Source: Haliea alexandrii
Lineage (GTDB): Bacteria > Pseudomonadota > Gammaproteobacteria > Pseudomonadales > Halieaceae
Direction: 5' to 3'
Length of the DNA: 64,000 nt
Assembly (NCBI RefSeq): GCF_003719295.1
Contig: NZ_RFLW01000001.1
Coordinates: 558,001-622,000, forward strand
Shown here: in pieces, positions 55,317 through 63,589 of the stretch
How the letters are laid out: every line of letters starts with the position of its first letter
Position numbering within the stretch: position 1 is the stretch's first letter
Translations under genes and position numbers: made by a program
Notes under the pieces: generated by a model
The model's database searches: none
Seen by the model: the letters and a program-made list of their open reading frames with translations, nothing else
What the model was told of the DNA's origin: nothing

Positions 55317-56377
55317 GCGGTCACCGCCAGGGCTTTGCGCAAGCGACGCCGCATCTTCAATTTCCGCCACAGGTTCAGGGGTTTCGCTCTGGGGGTGGGC
55401 CCGGCGGCCAGCACTTCGTCCACGGCGTCCAATACCCGCGCGCTGGAATGTCCGTCGCGGAAGGGGTGTAGTTCCTCGCACAGCGCACGTGCAGATTGCA
55501 GTAGTGCAGGCGGCCTTTCCAGCGCCTGTGCCAGCGCCGGTTCCACCGCTTCCACGTCCTGTACATCCAACAGGTAGGGCCCCGCCATGCGGCTGCGGTA
55601 GGTGACCACAGGCCGGTCGAGGAACATGAACTCGAACATGATGGAAGAGGTGTCGCAGAGCATGACGTCGGCCTCGGGCAGCAGCGGCAGCAAATCTGCA
55701 TTGCTTTCCACGAAGCGCAGGTTGGGCCCGCTCATGTCGCGGTAGCGTTGGACGATCTCTGCGTCCATTTTTGGGTGCAGGGTGACGATGAAACGCCATT
55801 TACCGGTTGTTGCCAACCTTCCGATAACCCCCGCCAGTGCCGGTGCGGAGGTGATGTTGCGACTGAACGTGGAGGCGAAGAACACCACCGGCGGCTCACC
55901 CGTGGCGCGCAGGCGCGGTCCGGCGGGTGCGGCCGCGCTGAACAGGGGGTCCAGCTTGGGCCAGCCGGTGCGGCTCACTCGGAAGTGACCGTGCTCGGCG
56001 GCCAGCGCGGAGAACTTCGCGGTGTCGGTGCCGGCGTGGGTGCAGTAGAGGTCAAACCAGCCGCGGATCGTGTAGTGATCGCTGGCGTCTTCCGTGGCGT
56101 GCCCACGCTTGTTGCGCGCCAGGCCGTGAAAAACCTCCACCTTGATGCCAGGGAGAAAGTGCGGCACCCAGTCGCCCGGCACAAAGGTGGCCACCGCAGG
56201 ATAGGCGCGCGCCTCATCGACTGTGCACAGCAGGTGTTCATCGGGTTGCAGCGGCGCGTGACTGCACCCGGCAACGAACCAGGCAACCTGGCCTCCACGG
56301 CGGCGAATTTCGGCTTGCAGCGGGCGCAGGATGGAGTAGGCGTAGGGCTGGTTGACGAAGAACAGGTAGTGGCGCAT
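55301..56377 (-). CDS. CDP-glycerol glycerophosphotransferase-family (TagF-like) protein
   Basis: A 358-residue GT-B-like protein of the CDP-glycerol glycerophosphotransferase family. Motifs: VFHGLARNKRG (HG loop), FFASTFSRNITSAP, FIVTLHPKMD, and ADVMLCDTSSIMFEFMFLDRPVV (the DxSS/E donor site). In Gram-negatives such proteins add polyol or sugar phosphates to surface polysaccharides. It overlaps the fusion gene by 16 bases in convergent orientation. ATG 56377 is preferred over 56419. Substrate unknown. Confidence 0.85.
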   Translation of the reverse strand: MRHYLFFVNQPYAYSILRPLQAEIRRRGGQVAWFVAGCSHAPLQPDEHLLCTVDEARAYPAVATFVPGDWVPHFLPGIKVEVFHGLARNKRGHATEDASDHYTIRGWFDLYCTHAGTDTAKFSALAAEHGHFRVSRTGWPKLDPLFSAAAPAGPRLRATGEPPVVFFASTFSRNITSAPALAGVIGRLATTGKWRFIVTLHPKMDAEIVQRYRDMSGPNLRFVESNADLLPLLPEADVMLCDTSSIMFEFMFLDRPVVTYRSRMAGPYLLDVQDVEAVEPALAQALERPPALLQSARALCEELHPFRDGHSSARVLDAVDEVLAAGPTPRAKPLNLWRKLKMRRRLRKALAVTAQSAP

Positions 56378-56425
56378 GCGGCCCCGGGGCTCCGGCTGGT
56401 GGAGCGAAGAGTTTAACACAGGGCC

Positions 56426-57325
56426 TCAGGGTGATTGGCGATAGGGGTCCGGCTGGCCGGGGGGGCGGTGGCGGAAGCGTTTGTATTCCCACTGGTACTG
56501 TGCGGGTGCCTCACGTACACAGGCCTCCACGGAGCGGTTCAGCGCCCCGGTCGCTACAACGGGGTCCGGGTCGGCAATGTCGTCTTCGCAGCGTCGCACC
56601 ACCAACCGGAAACCGCGGCTGTCGGGCAGGCGTTGGCACCAGGTCATCAGTGGCACAGCAGCAGACTTCTGCAGCAGTTTGCTCACCAGCGTCATGGTGC
56701 GTACCTCCATGCCGAAGAAGGGGGCATAGGCACTGCCGGCAGCGCGCGGACTCTGGTCGGGCAGAATGCCCGAGACCTCTCCCTCGCGCAGCAGGCTGAT
56801 CAGGCGCGTCAGGCCGCGTCGGTCTCCCGGTACCAGCTCCGAGCCGTGTCGGCTGCGGCTCGCTGTCATGTAGGCTTCAAATCCGGGCAGTGACGGGGGG
56901 CTGTAGAGCGCAGCCATCCGGTAGCGCGAAGAAAAATACAGGCCGCAAAGCTCCCAGTTGCCCAGGTGCGGCGCGAGCAGGAGCAAGCCCTTGCCGCTCG
57001 CTCGTGCCTCTGTGAGCAGCTCTTCGCCTTCGATTTCCTGCACCAGGCCCAGGCAGCGCTCTACCGGCCACTCCCAGATCAACGGAATTTCCATCGCCAC
57101 GCGGCCCGTGTGCTCCAGGCTTTCACGCGCCAGCAGCTTGCGCTCGCGCTCGCCAAGCTCCGGGTAGGCAATGGCGAGGTTGATCTGCGTCACCCGGTTG
57201 GAGCGGTTGGGAATACGCCCCATCAGGCCACCCAGCAGGGCGCCAATACGCTGCGCCGTGGCCAGGTTCAGTTTGCCCACCAGCCGGATCAGGCCAATCA
57301 GTAGACGTGCGCGTGTCAATGCCAT
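56426..57325 (-). CDS. Lipid A late acyltransferase (LpxL/HtrB family)
   Basis: A 299-residue membrane-associated acyltransferase. The N-terminal membrane anchor (RARLLIGLIRLVGKL) is followed by VTQINLAIAYPEL, the catalytic HLGNWE (H-x4-E), ILPDQSPRAAGSAYAPFFG, and the typical end QYQWEYKRFRHRP. It transfers a fatty acyl chain from acyl-ACP to Kdo-lipid A. It is the second of two tandem family members on this strand. ATG 57325 chosen; 57340 possible. Confidence 0.92.
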   Translation of the reverse strand: MALTRARLLIGLIRLVGKLNLATAQRIGALLGGLMGRIPNRSNRVTQINLAIAYPELGERERKLLARESLEHTGRVAMEIPLIWEWPVERCLGLVQEIEGEELLTEARASGKGLLLLAPHLGNWELCGLYFSSRYRMAALYSPPSLPGFEAYMTASRSRHGSELVPGDRRGLTRLISLLREGEVSGILPDQSPRAAGSAYAPFFGMEVRTMTLVSKLLQKSAAVPLMTWCQRLPDSRGFRLVVRRCEDDIADPDPVVATGALNRSVEACVREAPAQYQWEYKRFRHRPPGQPDPYRQSP

Positions 57326-57385
57326 GTGTCGAGTGCCCAAACGGTGCCTGCGAGGGTAAACGCTATCACCCTGGACGCAGGCATG

Positions 57386-58333
57386 CTATGCATCCCCTCG
57401 GTAGAGGTCGGGGTCCTGAGGGCCGGGGCGTGTCTTGAAGCGCCGGTGCATCCACAGGTATTGCTCGGGGTGGCGGCGTACTTGCTCTTCGATCGTGGCA
57501 TTGATCAGCGCAGCATCGGCGAGGTCATCCCCGGTTGGAAAGTTCTCCAGTGGTGGGTGAAAGTAGATATCGTAGCCTACGGCATCCGTGCGACGAAAGT
57601 GACTGAAGGGCAGCACCGCACAGCCGCTGCGCTCGGCGATACGCGAGGTCGCCGTGATCGATGCTGCTTCAACGCCGAAGAAGGGCGCAAATACGATGCC
57701 CTTGCGGCCGTAGTCCTGATCAGTGGCATACCAGATCGTGCGATTCTCGCGCAGCCGGCGAAGCAGGCCGCGCAGGTCCTTCGCCGAAAGGGCCACACCA
57801 TAGTGCCGCTCCCGCGCCCGCGTCATCACCGCATTGAGCAGTGCGTTGTTGTGGTCGCGCTGCATGACATCGGCCTCGACAAACCGGGTGGCCAGCGTGC
57901 CGCATAAATCCAGCGAACTGTAGTGCCCCCCAAGCGCCAGGATACCCTTCCCCTTCTCCAACGCGCGGGTCACATGCTCAAGGCCGTGCACACGCGTGGT
58001 GGCCAGGAAGGCTGCAGGGTTGCGGAACCAGGCGAGGCCGATTTCCAGAATTCCTATTCCGTTCGAGTGGAACGCACGCCGCGCGAGGTGCACCTGTTCT
58101 TCGCGGCTGAGCTCGGGAAAACACAGCGCGATGTTGACCTCGGCAATGTGCCGGCGCCGGGGCAGAGTGCGGTAGGCCAACTCGCCGACGCCTTTGCCCA
58201 GCCACCATTGCACGCGCAGGGGGAAGCGCGCCAGCAGCCACATCAGACCGATCAGCAGCCAGGTGGGCCACCACGTCGGGTGCAGATAACTGCGATATTG
58301 CGTATCGCGGGTGCGTTGCCGTGTCGTGCTCAC
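57386..58333 (-). CDS. Lipid A biosynthesis lauroyl acyltransferase (LpxL-like)
   Basis: A 315-residue acyltransferase. A membrane anchor (WPTWLLIGLMWLLARFPL) is followed by HIAEVNIALCFPELS, the catalytic GGHYSSLD (H-x4-D), ATDQDYGRKGIVFAPFFG and the C-terminal YLWMHRRFKTRP. These match LpxL/LpxM/LpxP. The start is probably GTG 58333; the frame stays open further up without a good site. It is divergent from waaA, the enzyme that makes its substrate. Confidence 0.92.
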   Translation of the reverse strand: MSTTRQRTRDTQYRSYLHPTWWPTWLLIGLMWLLARFPLRVQWWLGKGVGELAYRTLPRRRHIAEVNIALCFPELSREEQVHLARRAFHSNGIGILEIGLAWFRNPAAFLATTRVHGLEHVTRALEKGKGILALGGHYSSLDLCGTLATRFVEADVMQRDHNNALLNAVMTRARERHYGVALSAKDLRGLLRRLRENRTIWYATDQDYGRKGIVFAPFFGVEAASITATSRIAERSGCAVLPFSHFRRTDAVGYDIYFHPPLENFPTGDDLADAALINATIEEQVRRHPEQYLWMHRRFKTRPGPQDPDLYRGDA

Positions 58334-58464
58334 GTGGCGGCATACTCTCGCTGCTGAATCGGGGCCCAAGTTTAGCAGCCCCGCGGGGGCAGGCGGGAAT
58401 AGTTCCACAGCAGGTGGCCCGGGCTTTGGGTAGAATGTGCGCAGAGTTTGTTATCGGAATCGCC

Positions 58465-59754
58465 ATGCTGCGTGCGTTGTACTCTTTCGTGTTCCGCCTC
58501 GCACTGCCTTTTGTGCTACTGCAGCTGTGGTGGAGCAGTCGCGGCAGTGCCGGCCCTCATGACAACTGGCGCGAGCGCCTCGGTTGGGTGTCGCCAGCTC
58601 CGGCACCTGTGGTCTGGGTGCACGCCGTGTCGGTGGGTGAGACCATCGCCGCGGCGCCGTTGGTGAACGCGTTGCTGCAGCGTCACCCCGGCTGCCGGAT
58701 TTTGATGACAGCGATGACCGCCACCGGTTCCGCGCGCGCGCGCGCCCTGTTTGGCGACCGCGTGTTATACGCCTACTCCCCCTACGATACACCCGGTGCC
58801 GTGTCGCGCTTCCTCGACCGGGTGCGTCCCGCGGCATTGGTGATCATGGAAACGGAGCTGTGGCCGAACATGGTCGGGCTCACTGAAGAGCGTGGTATTC
58901 CCGTGGTGCTGGTGAATGCGAGGCTGTCGGAGCGCTCGGCGCGGGGCTACCGGCGTATCGCCGGGCTGGTGCACCCGATGGTGGCGCAGCTGGCCTGGAT
59001 TGCCGCACAGGGCGCTGATGACGCGCGCCGTTTCCGCGCCATTGGCGCCTCGCCCGAGCGTGTGTCGGTCACCGGCAGTATCAAGTTTGATGTTGTTGTC
59101 GACCAGCATTTGCGAGCAGCGGCACTGCGATTGCGCGCGCAGCTGGGAGAGTCGCGGCCGGTGTGGATTGCCGCGAGCACTCACGATGGAGAAGACGAAC
59201 AGATTCTTGTCGCCCATCGGCAGGTGCTGCAACACCAGCCGGATGCGCTGTTGATGCTGGTGCCGCGTCATCCGGAGCGTTTCGATGCCGTGGCGCAGCG
59301 TGTGCAGTCGCAGGGTTTTACCCTTACGCGCCGGTCTGCCGCCTCGTTAGCCGCCGCTCAGGTGTACCTCGGCGACACCATGGGGGAGCTGCTACTACTC
59401 TACGGCGCCGCGGACATCGCCTTCGTCGCGGGCTCGCTGATTCAGCGCGGTGGACACAATCCGTTGGAGCCGGCGGCCTGGGGGCTGCCGGTGCTGGCGG
59501 GCCCGCACGTTTTCAACTTCGAGGCAATTTACGCGGCATTGGACGAAGCCGGTGGACTGGTGGCGGTACAGGGGGCTGAAAGCCTCGCCAACGCGGTGCT
59601 CGCGCTGTTTGCCAACGCGGAGCAGCGGCGGCTCACGGGGACATCTGCATCGGCCTTGATCGAGGCGAACCGTGGGCCTTTGCAAGCGGTGCTGGAAGGT
59701 CTGGCGCAACATCTGCCCGTGCTCAGTGACAATCCCAACACCGGCGGAGGCTAG
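58465..59754 (+). CDS. waaA: 3-deoxy-D-manno-octulosonic acid transferase WaaA
   Basis: A 429-residue inner-membrane-anchored enzyme that adds Kdo from CMP-Kdo to lipid IVA. An N-terminal anchor (MLRALYSFVFRLALPFVLLQ) is followed by RERLG, VWVHAVSVGET (catalytic Glu), METELWPN, VTGSIKFD, VWIAASTHDGEDE, VPRHPERFD, LGDTMGEL and FVAGSLIQRGGHNPLEPAAW. All standard WaaA motifs are present. It is divergent from an LpxL-like gene and touches the next gene's stop by 4 bases. Confidence 0.97.
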   Translation: MLRALYSFVFRLALPFVLLQLWWSSRGSAGPHDNWRERLGWVSPAPAPVVWVHAVSVGETIAAAPLVNALLQRHPGCRILMTAMTATGSARARALFGDRVLYAYSPYDTPGAVSRFLDRVRPAALVIMETELWPNMVGLTEERGIPVVLVNARLSERSARGYRRIAGLVHPMVAQLAWIAAQGADDARRFRAIGASPERVSVTGSIKFDVVVDQHLRAAALRLRAQLGESRPVWIAASTHDGEDEQILVAHRQVLQHQPDALLMLVPRHPERFDAVAQRVQSQGFTLTRRSAASLAAAQVYLGDTMGELLLLYGAADIAFVAGSLIQRGGHNPLEPAAWGLPVLAGPHVFNFEAIYAALDEAGGLVAVQGAESLANAVLALFANAEQRRLTGTSASALIEANRGPLQAVLEGLAQHLPVLSDNPNTGGG

Positions 59755-60284
59755 AGGCTGCCGATCAACGCTTCGCGGAGGGCGGGACGGCTGGTGTCCG
59801 GTGAGAGCCAGATGGCGACGAACTGCTCACCAAAATCAGCATCGTCGATAACGCCCAGTTTCTCGCCGTTGAAGTAGAAGGTGCTGCGGTTGGCGGTGTC
59901 GATTTCCAGGGCAATCACGTCGTTTTTGCCCACGTCCGGCCACAGGGTGGTGAGCTGCTTCAGCCACTGGTCGCGGCGTTCATGGGACAGCTGCAAGTGG
60001 TCCCATTCCTCACCAGTCTGCTCGACCAGCGCCTGTGCGGCGAAATCCCGCAGGTACTGGATTTCCAGCCGCAACGGACGCTGGGCGTTCTCGTAGCGCC
60101 CGTTTTCGGTATACAGCCGTGAATTGTACACCGACCAGAACATCACGTTGAGACGCGCCTCGCCGACCAGTTGCAGGTTTTCCACCGGCGACGTTGCGGT
60201 TGCCACAGGCGTATTGCTGGCGGCCGTCGACACGGTAAGTGTGCAGGCAAGACTGAGTAAGAGGCTCGTACACAGGCGTTTCAT
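59751..60284 (-). CDS. Chalcone-isomerase-like periplasmic protein
   Basis: A 177-residue exported protein. A signal peptide (to about STA, residue 22) is followed by LVGEARLNVMFWSVYNSRLY, the opening of bacterial chalcone-isomerase-like domains, with LEIQYLRDFAA and IALEID...FYFNGEKLG later. These bacterial proteins bind fatty-acid-like ligands or have unknown roles; flavonoid chemistry is not expected. It starts 7 bases after the DUF2878 stop, so the two form an operon. ATG 60284. Confidence 0.82.
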   Translation of the reverse strand: MKRLCTSLLLSLACTLTVSTAASNTPVATATSPVENLQLVGEARLNVMFWSVYNSRLYTENGRYENAQRPLRLEIQYLRDFAAQALVEQTGEEWDHLQLSHERRDQWLKQLTTLWPDVGKNDVIALEIDTANRSTFYFNGEKLGVIDDADFGEQFVAIWLSPDTSRPALREALIGSL

Positions 60285-60291
60285 GTTGCAG

Positions 60292-60843
60292 TCACTCCTT
60301 GGCCTGAAAGAGACGTTGCTGCAGGTAGTATAGCGTGGGCAGTGCGAGCGACCAGATGGCAGCCATGAGCAACAGGCTCTGCCAGAGCGGCCAGCCAAAT
60401 TCCACCGCACCCAGGCGGCTACCGGCGTAGTAGTTGAATGGGAGCACCAGCGCGCCGGCGGCGGCTGTGAGCCAGGGGCGCGTGGCGAAGAACACCAGGC
60501 TGCGCCCCAGGGTGGTGGCAAACGCCAGCCACAGGCAGCAAAGCCATAAAGGAAGGAAGACCCCACCGGGGAACTGGAAGACACCTACGGCACTGAGGCC
60601 GGCATCGACGCTCATGCCAATGCCGCCCAAGAGGCCCAGTTGCCGGAGCTCGCGCAGACGCTGTGGCACGAGCGCAAAATGCAGGCCGATCATCCCGAGG
60701 GTGACGGCCAGCAGCGCGTCCTGACCCAGCACAGCGCAGAACCAGGTGGTCTGGAACCAGAGGGCGTTGAACCACGCCTTTTCCGTCAATTGGCGGGCAA
60801 AAGGCAGTGGAACGGGTGGATTGTCGGCGAGGGGGTTGCTCAT
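60292..60843 (-). CDS. DUF2878 membrane protein
   Basis: A 183-residue protein with about five membrane helices. It opens with the DUF2878 pattern NALWFQTTWFCAVLGQDALL and contains PLWLCCLWLAFATTLGRSL. It is coupled to the chalcone-isomerase-like gene 7 bases downstream. The family is of unknown function and often sits with chalcone-isomerase-like and short oxidoreductase genes. Confidence 0.82.
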   Translation of the reverse strand: MSNPLADNPPVPLPFARQLTEKAWFNALWFQTTWFCAVLGQDALLAVTLGMIGLHFALVPQRLRELRQLGLLGGIGMSVDAGLSAVGVFQFPGGVFLPLWLCCLWLAFATTLGRSLVFFATRPWLTAAAGALVLPFNYYAGSRLGAVEFGWPLWQSLLLMAAIWSLALPTLYYLQQRLFQAKE

Positions 60844-60908
60844 GCGGGTGATCCCACGTGATCGGTGTGTTGTTACGCCGCCCCCCGGCCGCCGGATCAG
60901 CCTGTCGG

Positions 60909-61493
60909 TCAGTGGCCTGGTTTGGTGCCGTGCACGCCCAGATAGTGCGAACTCAGGCTAGGCACGGCGTCCAGCGGCTCATTGATCTCGTAGAGGCGCT
61001 CGTAGCGGGTCTCACGGATGAGCCAGCGACCATCTTCTTTCACGTAGCGGTCCCAATAGAGCGCCGTGCCGGTGGTGAGCGACTTGTAGTCCAGCTGCCA
61101 CATGTGGTCTGCCAGGTACCAGATGCCGGTGGCTTCGGTGGCGCTGAGAATCTGGATCTCCGGTTGGTGGCCGTTGTGATGGCCAATGGTGCCGGCATTG
61201 AAGGCGCCGCCGATGTTGGCCAGATAGTCATCACGACCGTCGACCTTCCATTCGTAGGTGCCACCCTTGAAGTGTACCTCAACATCCCGATGGAACAGTG
61301 GGGCCAGTTCTTCCAGGTTGGCAGTGTCGATGCAGCGAAAATAGGTGTGCTTGAGCTGTTTGATGGCTTCGAGGTCCATCAACTGTTGAATATTGCGGCG
61401 CAGCCCCTCGAGGTCGGTGCCGGTGGCTTCCAGCGGCAACCCTTCCTTGATGCCCATGGTGGTCTTGTTCAGTTTCTGGCGTTCTGTGCTCAT
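60909..61493 (-). CDS. NTF2-like (SnoaL-type) protein
   Basis: A 194-residue SnoaL_4-type protein: MDLEAIKQLKHTYFRCIDTA, split at residues about 41-60, then LFHRDVEVHFKGG, GTIGHHNGHQPEI and DGRWLIRETRYERLYE. The His-rich GHHNGHQPEI segment lines the expected pocket. An excellent GGAGGG site precedes ATG 61493. It is divergent from a TetR regulator 229 bases away, which may control it. Such proteins act as hydroxylase/dehydratase partners in lipid or steroid catabolism. Confidence 0.85.
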   Translation of the reverse strand: MSTERQKLNKTTMGIKEGLPLEATGTDLEGLRRNIQQLMDLEAIKQLKHTYFRCIDTANLEELAPLFHRDVEVHFKGGTYEWKVDGRDDYLANIGGAFNAGTIGHHNGHQPEIQILSATEATGIWYLADHMWQLDYKSLTTGTALYWDRYVKEDGRWLIRETRYERLYEINEPLDAVPSLSSHYLGVHGTKPGH

Positions 61494-61722
61494 GGTTCCC
61501 TCCCCGGGTTTATTGTCGTCACGCCGCAGTCTAAGCGGCGCACCGACGGGGGTCACCACGGCGGAGGCTGAATAGTTAAGCCCTGCGCGGGGTTGTCGTG
61601 AACTTCGCATCCAAACGGGTTCAGGCAGCGGCGTATATCCCCGGAAGGCGAGACTTGTCGCCGGCGGCCTCGTTATACTGGTGGCCACGGCCGATCCGAA
61701 GCAGCGGTATGACAACAGCCCG

Positions 61723-62385
61723 ATGACAGCAAGCGCCGGCAACAAACAGCACAAGCGATCCTCGCAGACCCGCGACACACTGATTGCCACGGCGGAATTG
61801 CTCTATGCCAGCCGTGGGATTGATAGCGTGTCACTGAACGAGATTCTGGCCGCCTCCGGGCACAAGAATCGCAGTGCCATGCAGTACCATTTCGGCAACC
61901 GCGAGGGCTTGCTGCAGGCGATCATTGATCGTCACTCGCAGCAGGTGTACGCGCTGCGCGCCGCCTTCATGGACAGCGTCGATATCACGACCTGTTCCGG
62001 CCCGGCACTCGCTGCCCGCGTGTTTGTGCAGCCCATCGCCGATTACATGGATGCCGAAACGGCCGGCATTCACTATGTCAAGATACTGTCACAAATGACC
62101 GTGCAGAACACGGCATTGATCTATGGTCTCAAGAAAGCACCAGTCACCTTGACCATGGACCCGAGGCACCGTCGTATTGCCGCGGAGGCGCTTTCCCATC
62201 TGGGAAAAACGGAAGCGAACCGCCGCACTTTTCTATCCGTGGGCATGGTGTTTCACTCGCTGGCGGATATCTATCGCCTGAAGGATATCGCTGATAAGCC
62301 GGATGAGTTGTCTGATCGGCGCCGGATGGTCGAACAGGTTGTCTGTGCCCTGCAGGCTTACTACGCAGCCCCCGCCTGGCATTAG
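61723..62385 (+). CDS. TetR-family transcriptional regulator
   Basis: A 220-residue one-domain TetR repressor. The N-terminal helix-turn-helix reads RDTLIATAELLYASRGIDSVSLNEILAASG...AMQYHFGNREGLLQAI. The C-terminal ligand domain is hydrophobic-helix rich, with YVKILSQMT and TFLSVGMVFHSLADIYRL. A TTATACT -10-like box at 61673-61679 favours ATG 61723 over GTG 61681. It lies between an NTF2-like gene and the alcohol dehydrogenase, whose promoter has a palindrome. Confidence 0.92.
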   Translation: MTASAGNKQHKRSSQTRDTLIATAELLYASRGIDSVSLNEILAASGHKNRSAMQYHFGNREGLLQAIIDRHSQQVYALRAAFMDSVDITTCSGPALAARVFVQPIADYMDAETAGIHYVKILSQMTVQNTALIYGLKKAPVTLTMDPRHRRIAAEALSHLGKTEANRRTFLSVGMVFHSLADIYRLKDIADKPDELSDRRRMVEQVVCALQAYYAAPAWH

Positions 62386-62441
62386 GTGGGGGTGATGCAG
62401 TGCCCGGTCGGCGGTTCAATAATCCACGATACCGTTGCGCC

Positions 62442-62465
62442 ATATTAATGCGTCTGCATTAATAT
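62442..62465. promoter_or_regulatory. 24-bp palindrome ATATTAATGC-GTCT-GCATTAATAT (candidate operator)
   Basis: Ten-base perfect arms around a 4-base centre. It sits 61 bases before the alcohol dehydrogenase ATG and directly abuts a predicted -35 box, a position from which a bound dimer would block or recruit polymerase. Outer CGCCAT/ATGGCG triplets extend the symmetry partly. It may be the target of the TetR gene just upstream. Confidence 0.62.
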
Positions 62466-62495
62466 TTGCATGGCGGGGCGGTTGGGCGATATTGT
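62466..62495 (+). promoter_or_regulatory. Candidate sigma-70 promoter of the MDR dehydrogenase
   Basis: TTGCAT (62466-62471), an 18-base spacer and TATTGT (62490-62495), 31 bases before the start codon. It lies immediately beside the 24-bp palindrome. Confidence 0.45.
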
Positions 62496-62526
62496 TTTCC
62501 CACTGTGACCAATCGGGTGAGCCGCC

Positions 62527-63552
62527 ATGACAACCATTCCACTGGCACGCATACATGCCCCCAATGACGTCAGGCTCGATACCGTCGAGATGCCGCGAGC
62601 GGGGCCGGACGATGTCCTGATCCGCGTGGAGCGCTGCGGTATCTGCGGCTCCGACATCACTTATGCAAAGTTGGGTGGCATTCCGGGCACGGTCAGCCCG
62701 TTTGCGCTGGGTCACGAATTTGCCGGGGAGATCGTTGAGACCGGGGCGAATGTGGCGCACCTGGCGGTGGGTGACCGGGTGGTGGTCAACCCTGAGGCCG
62801 CGGCAAACCGTATCGGCAGCTCCGGTTTGCGGGGCGCCTTCTCGCCCTATATCGTGTTCGAAAATGCCGCCGCCGATCCACAGGGCATTCTGCCCCTGCC
62901 CGCAGGTCTCGACTACGACCTCGGGGCGCTGGTGGAGCCATTGTCAGTTGGCATGCATGGCGCCAATCAGGGCAAGGTGACGCGTGGCGACAAGGTCGTG
63001 ATCTTCGGCGCTGGCCCGGTGGGGCTGGCGGCCGGTGTAGCGGCTAAATATTTCGGGGCCGAGAGTGTGGTGATTGCCGACCTCTCCGAGCGCCGCCTGG
63101 CGGTGGCGCGCGAGTTGGGGCTGCAGACTTTCAGTGCGGGCAGCGAGTCTCTGACTGCGTTTCTGCGCCGGACGCATGGCACGGTGACCAACGACCCCCT
63201 GCTCGGCGAACAACCGGCCACCGATGTGTTTATCGAAGCAACGGGGGTTGGCGCGGTCTTCACGGAACTTTGCGAGAGCGCGCGCAAAGGCGCCCGTATC
63301 GTCGTGGTGGGTGTGCATTTCCAGCCTGTTGAACTCAACATGATCAATCTGTTGATGAAGGAGCTGGTGATCACGGCGGCCACGCAATATCCCGTGGAAT
63401 TCCCCGATGTGCTGGACATGCTCCAGTCGGGCGCCGTGGATGTGCGCCCGATGATCAGCCATCACTTTCCCCTGTCGCAGTTTGTCAGCGCCTTTTCCCA
63501 GGCGCAGAAACCGGGTGAAGCGGTCAAGGTCATTGTGGACTGCCAGGCATAA
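62527..63552 (+). CDS. Zinc-type alcohol/polyol dehydrogenase (MDR superfamily)
   Basis: A 341-residue medium-chain dehydrogenase. The catalytic zinc region shows RCGICGSD and LGHEFAGEI with the downstream Glu (EP in LVEPLSVG), and the NAD motif is GAGPVGLAA. The four-cysteine structural zinc loop is missing: the corresponding region reads PEAAANRIGSSG. It resembles the sorbitol/threonine dehydrogenase branch and oxidises an alcohol. It follows the TetR gene and precedes an MBL gene 37 bases later. Confidence 0.9.
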   Translation: MTTIPLARIHAPNDVRLDTVEMPRAGPDDVLIRVERCGICGSDITYAKLGGIPGTVSPFALGHEFAGEIVETGANVAHLAVGDRVVVNPEAAANRIGSSGLRGAFSPYIVFENAAADPQGILPLPAGLDYDLGALVEPLSVGMHGANQGKVTRGDKVVIFGAGPVGLAAGVAAKYFGAESVVIADLSERRLAVARELGLQTFSAGSESLTAFLRRTHGTVTNDPLLGEQPATDVFIEATGVGAVFTELCESARKGARIVVVGVHFQPVELNMINLLMKELVITAATQYPVEFPDVLDMLQSGAVDVRPMISHHFPLSQFVSAFSQAQKPGEAVKVIVDCQA

Positions 63553-63589
63553 TGACAAGCAGGGTTAGCTGCCCGACGAGGTTACCAGC

